DNA of 64,000 bases from Shewanella glacialimarina (lineage in GTDB: Bacteria; Pseudomonadota; Gammaproteobacteria; Enterobacterales; Shewanellaceae), in contig NZ_CP041216.1 in assembly GCF_020511155.1 (NCBI RefSeq), positions 3,348,001-3,412,000 of the forward strand, given 5' to 3'. Position numbers and translations under genes: made by a program. Under the pieces are notes generated by a model. That model was not told the DNA's origin. It made no database searches and saw only the letters and a list, made by a program, of their open reading frames with translations. The number at the start of each line of letters is the position of its first letter. Position 1 is the first letter of the stretch. Positions 58,453 through 64,000 of the stretch are shown one piece after another.

Positions 58453-58482
58453 CAATAAAAAAGTCGATGTGAACATCGACTT
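58453..58482 (-). terminator. Terminator after the small ORF at 58507
   Basis: A perfect 9-bp stem (AAGTCGATG / CATCGACTT, 58461-58469 with 58474-58482), loop TGAA, followed on the minus strand by TTTTTTATTG. It supports the 56-codon ORF upstream as a real gene. Confidence 0.85.
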
Positions 58483-58506
58483 AATGCAATACCCACACAG
58501 TACAAC

Positions 58507-58677
58507 TCATAACACAGGGGTTTTATTTTGTTGTAACTGTTTTTGAATACTTTTCCAGCCACTCGCTACTGACTCGAGGTTTTCACGACGTTCAGGGAAC
58601 CGATTAGCAAGATTACCCATTATAGTAATTTGCAATTCACATAACTCGTTCCAACGCTTAGCATTTGATATCGACAT
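58507..58677 (-). CDS. 56-residue conserved-looking small protein
   Basis: Starts MSISNAKRWNELCELQITIMG and ends KQLQQNKTPVL; helical and cytoplasmic. AAGG lies 8 nt before the ATG at 58677; a reading from 58707 lacks a ribosome site. A good terminator follows. Function and family unknown. Confidence 0.6.
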   Translation of the reverse strand: MSISNAKRWNELCELQITIMGNLANRFPERRENLESVASGWKSIQKQLQQNKTPVL

Positions 58678-58935
58678 GACATTATCCTTAATAAAATAAC
58701 AATCCATTTAACTAGTTTGAATTCAACTTACATCTGCCACTAATAAGTTGAATTATAGAGTGTAGACTAAAAATACATCAACCGTAACCAAACTGTAACA
58801 TGAGTTTTTTTCAACCATACGACTCACCCATGGAATAATTTTGCTACGACTCACGTTTTGATAAAAAAAGATTGCACCGAAACAAATCGGGCGTATCTTT
58901 AATATATAAATAACAAAGATTAATGGACGCACGAT

Positions 58936-59280
58936 ATGGTAGAAACGTTATTAAAGATTTTATTTATTGGCGTGTTTTTTTTCATTGCCTACAAGCTGAT
59001 TTTTTCAGGCAAGAAAGGGTTAACACTATTTGAAATGCACTTTAAGCAAGGTCGATTAAATCGACATAAAGGTAAAATTCCAGAGAAATTTGAGCGAGAA
59101 TGTCGCTCCTTTGCCAAAGAGCATAAGCTGACCTGCACAATAAGAGCAGAAAGAGATAATCAAGTAAGGCTGCATGTCTCTGCCAACATAGGTGATGATC
59201 TCACCCAGCAAATTCGCAATGTCTTTCCCTTTGAATACTATGACCGCAAACAAGTCGATAACAGTAAGTTAAAAGGCTAA
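58936..59280 (+). CDS. DUF3634-family protein
   Basis: A 114-residue protein with an N-terminal membrane anchor (LLKILFIGVFFFIAYKLIF, about residues 4-23). A small cytoplasmic domain follows with KGKIPEKFERECRSFAKEHKLTCTIRAE and ISQQIRNVFPFEYY-like text, which fits DUF3634. No function known. Monocistronic. Confidence 0.68.
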   Translation: MVETLLKILFIGVFFFIAYKLIFSGKKGLTLFEMHFKQGRLNRHKGKIPEKFERECRSFAKEHKLTCTIRAERDNQVRLHVSANIGDDLTQQIRNVFPFEYYDRKQVDNSKLKG

Positions 59281-59359
59281 GCAGATGACACAACCTAAAA
59301 TAGTGAATAAGCAGACATTGTTGTCTAAATGATTAAAACTCACTATTTTAGGAAAGTGA

Positions 59360-59391
59360 TACTGAGTCTAGAAAAGTGACACTAAGTGTCA
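59360..59391. repeat. Near-tandem repeat ending in a 15-bp palindrome
   Basis: Units GAAAGTGATACTGAGTCTA and GAAAAGTGACACTAAGTGTCA lie side by side. The second contains the perfect palindrome TGACACT-A-AGTGTCA (59377-59391). It lies between convergent genes; possible operator or structural repeat. Confidence 0.55.
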
Positions 59392-59427
59392 GTGTTGTAA
59401 CAGAATCGATAGCTTGAATAATCCCAA

Positions 59428-60012
59428 TTACTGCTTTTGAATCACTAATGTGACTGTGCCCACTGTCATACCAAATTTAATGATATCGCTTTTGTTAATA
59501 ATGGTATTTTTATCCACTAAGAACATCCAATCATCAAATTCAACTTGATATTCAGTACCATCCACCATGAGCTTCATATCATAGCGCCATCTAAGTGCGC
59601 TGCCATTAGCCTCGCCTGTAGCCACACCTAAAATGTCATCTGCACGGCCTTCGAACTGACCATTACCTAAATCGGTTAAATACCAAATCCGTGTTTGCTT
59701 TTCACCGTCATCATAAATAAACCATTCTTTAAGTTCGCCTTGCTTGCCTTGTGGACTATCTTGCCAGCTGCCTTCCATTGTCACGGTGAACTTTCGTGTC
59801 ACTTTACCGGAAAAATCTTGCACTATGCCCGAAGCGGTTAATTCACCGTCAAAAAAATCAACCAAATTTAACTCAGGTGTTGTACCTGCATAATCTTCAA
59901 TTGAAGCGGACGAACAAGAAAACAAGCTAAAACAAACAGTAATAACGGCTAAGGCTTTAACAGATGATTGAGCTTTACCCCAAAACGTATTCAAAAATGA
60001 AGGGTTAATCAT
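59428..60012 (-). CDS. DUF3833 lipoprotein
   Basis: A 194-residue protein with a lipoprotein-type signal (ALAVITVCFSLFSC, lipobox Cys near 33). A DUF3833 beta-barrel-like domain follows: LVDFFDGELTASGIVQDFSGKVTRKFTV and WLTDLGNGQFEGRADDILG. The ATG overlaps the stop of the upstream gene by 4 bp. It belongs to a lipid-modification operon with Cfa-like and DUF1365 proteins. Biochemical role unknown; an envelope lipid-binding role is only a guess. Confidence 0.8.
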   Translation of the reverse strand: MINPSFLNTFWGKAQSSVKALAVITVCFSLFSCSSASIEDYAGTTPELNLVDFFDGELTASGIVQDFSGKVTRKFTVTMEGSWQDSPQGKQGELKEWFIYDDGEKQTRIWYLTDLGNGQFEGRADDILGVATGEANGSALRWRYDMKLMVDGTEYQVEFDDWMFLVDKNTIINKSDIIKFGMTVGTVTLVIQKQ

Positions 60013-60659
60013 TGAGTTGCTCCAATTAATTGTTGACGTAAATCAGGCTTAGTTGTGGTTTCAGACAACCAAATACCAATAAAAGCGGCGCTAAACTCAG
60101 CATCCTCTAGCTGATAGAAAGGCTTATCATTAAACAGAAACTCGGCTTGTTTATCATTGTGGATAATAAAGCTAAGTGTGTCGTTCTTTTTAACATCAGG
60201 CCAGGAAAGGGTTAAATGCTTTTTTATACGGTTAATCTCCGATTCTGTTAACCCATTAGCTTGCCACTGCTCAGTAGTTGCCTCAATGAGTTCTGCTGCA
60301 CTTATATCGCGGTGATATTGAATGGCTAATTTAATTGGAAATTGCTGGGGCTGATAAGTGCCATCAACTGAGTATAATTTGGCTAAGTAAACATCAAACC
60401 ACAAAACATCTAAATCAGCCTCGCCAACTTGGACAAGAGGCGGCAAGATAAACTGTTTGCCAGCAGATTGTGATTTAAGCGATTCAGTGGTTTTAATTAA
60501 ATCTGATGCCGCCGTGTGACTTAAACTAGCCTGATTAATGTTAGCGTCGCCTAGTGCCTTAACAGCCAAACCTGTAACTTTATTGACATCTTCAGCATAA
60601 ACCATATTCGCTGCGCTCAGTATCAATACAAAATTTGCAAGCTTACTTATACTTGACAT
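60009..60659 (-). CDS. Chalcone-isomerase-like exported protein
   Basis: A 216-residue protein with a signal peptide at about 1-22. The central region has a chalcone-isomerase-like pattern: VGEADLDVLWFDVYLAKLYSV, FPIKLAIQYHRDISAAELIEAT and FNDKPFYQLEDAEFSAAFIGIWL. In bacteria these proteins bind fatty acids or are of unknown activity rather than true flavonoid isomerases. Coupled to the DUF3833 gene by a 4-bp overlap and placed 32 bp after the DUF2878 gene. Confidence 0.75.
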   Translation of the reverse strand: MSSISKLANFVLILSAANMVYAEDVNKVTGLAVKALGDANINQASLSHTAASDLIKTTESLKSQSAGKQFILPPLVQVGEADLDVLWFDVYLAKLYSVDGTYQPQQFPIKLAIQYHRDISAAELIEATTEQWQANGLTESEINRIKKHLTLSWPDVKKNDTLSFIIHNDKQAEFLFNDKPFYQLEDAEFSAAFIGIWLSETTTKPDLRQQLIGATQ

Positions 60660-60691
60660 ATTTACCTACCCTGTAAGCGTACATAGCACAG

Positions 60692-61243
60692 TTATCGTGA
60701 CAACCGCACCGCTATATAAAGTGATACGGGAAATAGTACTGACCAGATCACCGCGAGAATAATAGCTGAATGAGTCATCCCCAAAGGCAAAATTACGGCA
60801 TCAAACTTTGCCCCGGCAAGGTAACTTAAACAGCCAGAGACACCACCAATAATAACTTGAACAGGCAGGTTGAATTTATGTGCAAAACCTAAGCTTGCAT
60901 TTAATGTCAGTGAAAAATATCCCCAAAGCAGTAATAACCACCATGGTATTGATGCAAAAACAAATACACCAAAATAAGTTAACCCAACATCGACAGCAAC
61001 ACCAAGGGCTGTAACAGTAAGCAGAATTACTACATCGGCTCTTTTGTTATCAGCTAATAGAAAATGTAATCCAATCAGCATCAATGATACTAAGATAAAC
61101 TGGTTTTGATATAAGACCCCCAACCACCATATCGCTTGAAAGCTAACCGCGTTCAGCAGTAATTTTTTAAAAGCCGTTGTTTTATTAGCTACAACGGGTT
61201 CAGCTAAACTAAGCCTTGAAGAGGATGAAACAGATTTTTTCAT
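60692..61243 (-). CDS. DUF2878 membrane protein
   Basis: A 183-residue inner-membrane protein with about five membrane helices (NAVSFQAIWWLGVLYQNQFIL, SLMLIGLHFLLA, VVILLTVTALGVAVDVGLTYFGVF, IPWWLLLLWGYFSLTLNASL and a C-terminal pair). Matches DUF2878, commonly encoded next to Cfa-like and DUF1365 proteins. Function unknown. Confidence 0.75.
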   Translation of the reverse strand: MKKSVSSSSRLSLAEPVVANKTTAFKKLLLNAVSFQAIWWLGVLYQNQFILVSLMLIGLHFLLADNKRADVVILLTVTALGVAVDVGLTYFGVFVFASIPWWLLLLWGYFSLTLNASLGFAHKFNLPVQVIIGGVSGCLSYLAGAKFDAVILPLGMTHSAIILAVIWSVLFPVSLYIAVRLSR

Positions 61244-61298
61244 GACACCCTCATTTATATAATACGTAATCTGAACAAGTTAGCTAACAAGCAAAATA

Positions 61299-62537
61299 TT
61301 AGCTTTTTCGATAGCCAGGTCTTACCGCGGTTAAATGCACTGTACTGGTGGCGCGCTCTAAGAAACCACCTTCACAGTAGCTTAAGTAAAACTTCCACAT
61401 TCTAATAAAATCATCACCGTATCCAAGTTTGGTAATGGTACTTTTGGCCATATCAAAATTATCATGCCAATGTTTTAGAGTGCGCGCATAATCAAGACCT
61501 ATATCATCTAATGACCAAATAACCATGTCGGTTTTATTGGCGATATGACGGGACATTTCACTGATCGAGGGTAAACAGCCACCAGGGAAAATATAACGCT
61601 GAATAAAATCAACACTTTTGCGATAGCTATTGTAGCGTTGATCGGCAATGGTAATGGCTTGAATTAATAAACGCCCTTCAGGTTTAAGCATATGCTGTAG
61701 CTTTTCAAAAAAGCCCGGTAAATACTCATGCCCCACTGCCTCAATCATTTCAATTGACACCACGCGATCATATACCCCGGTGAGTTCACGGTAGTCTTGT
61801 TTTAACAAGGTGACCTTGTCTGATAAGCCTTCACTTTTAACCCGAGATAAAGCGTAATCGTATTGCGCATCTGAAATAGTTGTTGTAGTCACTAACACGC
61901 CATAATGCTTAGCAGCGTAAATTGCCAGGGCGCCCCATCCAGTGCCTACCTCTAATAAGGTTTGCCCTGGTTTTAAGTCTAAACGCTGACATATGGTATC
62001 TAGCTTGTGCAATTGCGCCTCAGCTAGACTGGCATCACTTGCTGGATAAATCGCACTAGAATACATCATTTCTGGGTCTAAAAACTGCTGATACATATCA
62101 TTACCCAAATCATAATGGGCTAAGATATTGCGTTTTGAACCGGCTTGAGAATTTCGATTAAATATATGCTTAACGCGGTTTAGCCCATTACTTAACCAAG
62201 AAAAGTAACGTTCAATATTATCAAGCAAAGCTAAATTTCTGGCAAAAATTTGCACCACTTTAGTTAAATCAGGGCTGGACCAATGACCTTGAATATAAGC
62301 TTCACCTGCACCAATTGAACCACCAAATACTACCTGACGATAAAAACCTGGGTGTAACACTTGCATGGTGGCGTGAATGTCGCTTTCTGGATGACCAAAT
62401 ACATGCGATTGTGACGCATCAACAATCGTTAATTGCCCTTCAGCTAGATGAGCCAGTGCTCGTAATAAAATCTTTTTAGCAAAACTGTCTGATAACGTAG
62501 CTTGAGCAATACTTGTAACGGTTGCGGCATTATCCAT
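61299..62537 (-). CDS. Cfa-like SAM-dependent fatty-acid methyltransferase
   Basis: A 412-residue cyclopropane-fatty-acyl-phospholipid-synthase-family enzyme. The N-terminal lipid-binding region (about 1-130) leads to the SAM fold: motif I LLEVGTGWGALAIYAAKHYG (about 195), the SIEMIEAVGHEYL segment, and IFPGGCLPSISEM, with YCEGGFLER near the end. The catalytic bicarbonate-site residues appear kept. It lies next to DUF1365 and a flavin amine oxidase, as in bacteria where such a methyltransferase and a desaturase together make furan or other branched fatty acids. The product here is unproven. Confidence 0.85.
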   Translation of the reverse strand: MDNAATVTSIAQATLSDSFAKKILLRALAHLAEGQLTIVDASQSHVFGHPESDIHATMQVLHPGFYRQVVFGGSIGAGEAYIQGHWSSPDLTKVVQIFARNLALLDNIERYFSWLSNGLNRVKHIFNRNSQAGSKRNILAHYDLGNDMYQQFLDPEMMYSSAIYPASDASLAEAQLHKLDTICQRLDLKPGQTLLEVGTGWGALAIYAAKHYGVLVTTTTISDAQYDYALSRVKSEGLSDKVTLLKQDYRELTGVYDRVVSIEMIEAVGHEYLPGFFEKLQHMLKPEGRLLIQAITIADQRYNSYRKSVDFIQRYIFPGGCLPSISEMSRHIANKTDMVIWSLDDIGLDYARTLKHWHDNFDMAKSTITKLGYGDDFIRMWKFYLSYCEGGFLERATSTVHLTAVRPGYRKS

Positions 62538-62639
62538 GCTGGCACTCCATTCTAATTAAAAAATTAGCTTCAAATTTATAATATTAAGGGCTAATACGTA
62601 CTGAGTACACATTTGGTTTACTTGAACTGCTGATTGTTT

Positions 62640-63458
62640 TCATGTGGGCACTTGTTTGGTTTGCTTGCCCACAAAAGGAATACGTTTGATAAATAGTTTT
62701 AAAGCTTGCCAATAAATACCCAAGACAATTTTGGCTGTCATGGCTGGGTACCCCAACATGAAGCGCTTAATATTTGGCGCAGTAAATGACATTCTTTTTA
62801 AGGCTATTGTGGCATCAAATAGCTTTTCATTAGCACTATTACGATTCTCAATGGTCACTTTAAGGCGTTTCTGCGGCGGTAAAATACGCCATAAATAGTG
62901 CATATCTAAGGTCATAAAAGGTGATACATGGAAAACTTTATCTGTATGATTGGTGTTCACTAAATCAATTAGATAGCAATGGCGCTCATTCCACGGGGTA
63001 TTGCTGACTTCAGCCAGCATATAAAGTGGAGTCTTATCTTGATAACAAAAGAAAAAATTAACTGGACTGAAGTAAAAGCCAAAATGACGAATTTGGCCAC
63101 AAAACACCACTCTGTTACAGCTTTGTTGAGCACCTAGCTTTTGTATTGTGACCAATGCACGCTGCTTTAATGCCTCAATTGCACTGAGCTTTTCAATGTT
63201 TAAACCTGAGGTAAAGTCCTCCCCAAATTGTTGACCAAGGCTTTTAAGATAATCATCGGCTTTAAAGGTGAGTAGTGCATTTTTTTCAGCAAATAATTTA
63301 CTGGTATCAACCAATGCCGGTAACTCGTCTAAATCTAATGCCATCATAGCTATGTTATAACCAAAGCTATGGCGTTTAGGCACATGGCGTCTATGGCTGA
63401 TGTTGCCATAGTAAATGCCACTACTTAACGCCGTATCTTCAATTATCATTGCGGTCAT
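62640..63458 (-). CDS. DUF1365 protein
   Basis: A 272-residue protein. It shows the family motifs ISHRRHVPKRHSFGYNIAMMALDLDELPAL and FCGQIRHFGFYFSPVNFFFCY, plus VSNTPWNERHCYLI. It overlaps the flavin amine oxidase start-side gene by 4 bp (63455-63458) and is followed by the cfa-like gene after 102 bp. DUF1365 is regularly paired with flavin amine oxidases and Cfa-like enzymes. Its own activity is not established. Confidence 0.85.
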   Translation of the reverse strand: MTAMIIEDTALSSGIYYGNISHRRHVPKRHSFGYNIAMMALDLDELPALVDTSKLFAEKNALLTFKADDYLKSLGQQFGEDFTSGLNIEKLSAIEALKQRALVTIQKLGAQQSCNRVVFCGQIRHFGFYFSPVNFFFCYQDKTPLYMLAEVSNTPWNERHCYLIDLVNTNHTDKVFHVSPFMTLDMHYLWRILPPQKRLKVTIENRNSANEKLFDATIALKRMSFTAPNIKRFMLGYPAMTAKIVLGIYWQALKLFIKRIPFVGKQTKQVPT

Positions 63459-64000
63459 AAACTGATCTCAAATTGGTTACACACATCAACTGCGCTTCTC
63501 ACGCCGTCCTCATGGAAACCGTTATACCAATAGGCACCCGCAAAGTAAGTATGTCGTTTACCTGATATAAGCTCACGCTTTGATTGCGCTTGCATACTGG
63601 CTTCATTAAAAACCGGGTGAGCATAATTAAATTTACGCAATATTTTACTTTCATCAATCAAGCCAGTTTGATTCAAGGTCACGCAAAAAGTCGGTGCTCC
63701 CTTGGGCAAGCATTGTAAAATATTCATATTATAGGTAACACTGGCGGGTCTGTCGCCCATCGCAACCTTATCATCACCGTCTAAACGATAGTTCCAACTT
63801 GCCCAAGCCGCCTTACGTTTTGGCAGTAAATTAATATCAGTATGCAGCACCACTTCATTATTTTGGTATTCCATTGCAGACAATACTTCATGCTCATCTT
63901 TGCTTGCATCACCTAACATAGCTAATGCCTGGTCGCTGTGGCAAGCCAATATAACTTCATCAAATTGCAGCCATTCGCCATTCAATACTTGAATTTTTAC
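63455..64000 (-). CDS. FAD/NAD-binding amine-oxidase-like protein, C-terminal part (cut by window edge)
   Basis: The frame stays open past position 64000, so only the last ~180 residues are visible. They include VILACHSDQALAMLGD, the substrate-domain stretch RKAAWASWNYRLD, CVTLNQTG and AGAYWYNGFHEDGVRSAVDVC, the FAD-closing motif typical of flavin amine oxidases paired with DUF1365. An internal ATG at 63985 is not a real start. The family includes desaturases acting on membrane fatty acids; activity here is inferred from neighbours. Confidence 0.82.
   Translation of the reverse strand, partial: VKIQVLNGEWLQFDEVILACHSDQALAMLGDASKDEHEVLSAMEYQNNEVVLHTDINLLPKRKAAWASWNYRLDGDDKVAMGDRPASVTYNMNILQCLPKGAPTFCVTLNQTGLIDESKILRKFNYAHPVFNEASMQAQSKRELISGKRHTYFAGAYWYNGFHEDGVRSAVDVCNQFEISL

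Overview
The window looks like a chromosomal segment of a marine gammaproteobacterium, most likely Shewanella. The reasons are the gene order dnaK-dnaJ / fklB / dapB-carA-carB, the moderate GC content, and the families present (TorF-like Gcw_chp porin, DUF3634, DUF3833, DUF2878). This assignment rests on recognition of families and synteny, not on a database search. No rRNA, tRNA or CRISPR array was seen.

Region 1 (about 1-22.5 kb) is a polyamine catabolism island. A PotFGHI-type ABC importer brings putrescine in. PuuA glutamylates it, a PuuB-type flavoprotein oxidises it (two paralogues here), PuuC oxidises the aldehyde and PuuD releases GABA. GabT and GabD then take GABA to succinate. A SpuC-like putrescine:pyruvate aminotransferase offers a parallel transaminase route. 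A further omega-aminotransferase, a methylmalonate-semialdehyde dehydrogenase-type enzyme and a small cupin look like a branch for another omega-amino acid such as beta-alanine. A PuuR-type XRE-cupin regulator with a TTG start sits in the middle, and close matches to the E. coli PuuR box lie in two of the intergenic regions. Embedded genes are a ZIP transporter, a mercaptopyruvate sulfurtransferase and a VanZ-like pseudogene with two frameshifts.

Region 2 (22.5-28 kb) holds a TorF-like outer-membrane protein, an RDD protein, proline biosynthesis proB-proA and an AzgA-type purine permease.

Region 3 (28-41 kb) is accessory and disturbed. It has three small same-strand genes separated by related repeat spacers that resemble integron attC sites. 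Next come a roughly 165-bp inverted-repeat element, an orphan ORF remnant, a complete IS3-family insertion sequence with an A_AAA_AAG frameshift site, and a Y1-transposase fragment. A soluble PAS chemoreceptor follows, then an independent short transcription unit encoding a 30-residue peptide. Peptidases (M17 and PepD) and dinB come next, and the region ends in a decayed questin-oxidase-like pseudogene.

Region 4 (41-54 kb) contains a double-CDGSH/glutamate-synthase fusion, a PaiB-type protein, a GFA-family protein and a bacterioferritin pair with complementary active-site residues below a Fur-box-like sequence. It also carries carAB, dapB, an FKBP-type isomerase, an M48 lipoprotein protease and a DEAD-box helicase.

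Region 5 (54-64 kb) contains dnaK-dnaJ behind two sigma-32-type promoters and several small membrane or hypothetical proteins. It ends with a minus-strand lipid-modification operon: flavin amine oxidase (cut by the window edge), DUF1365, Cfa-like methyltransferase, DUF2878, chalcone-isomerase-like protein and DUF3833 lipoprotein. This operon resembles the ChrR/sigma-E-linked singlet-oxygen clusters known from other proteobacteria.
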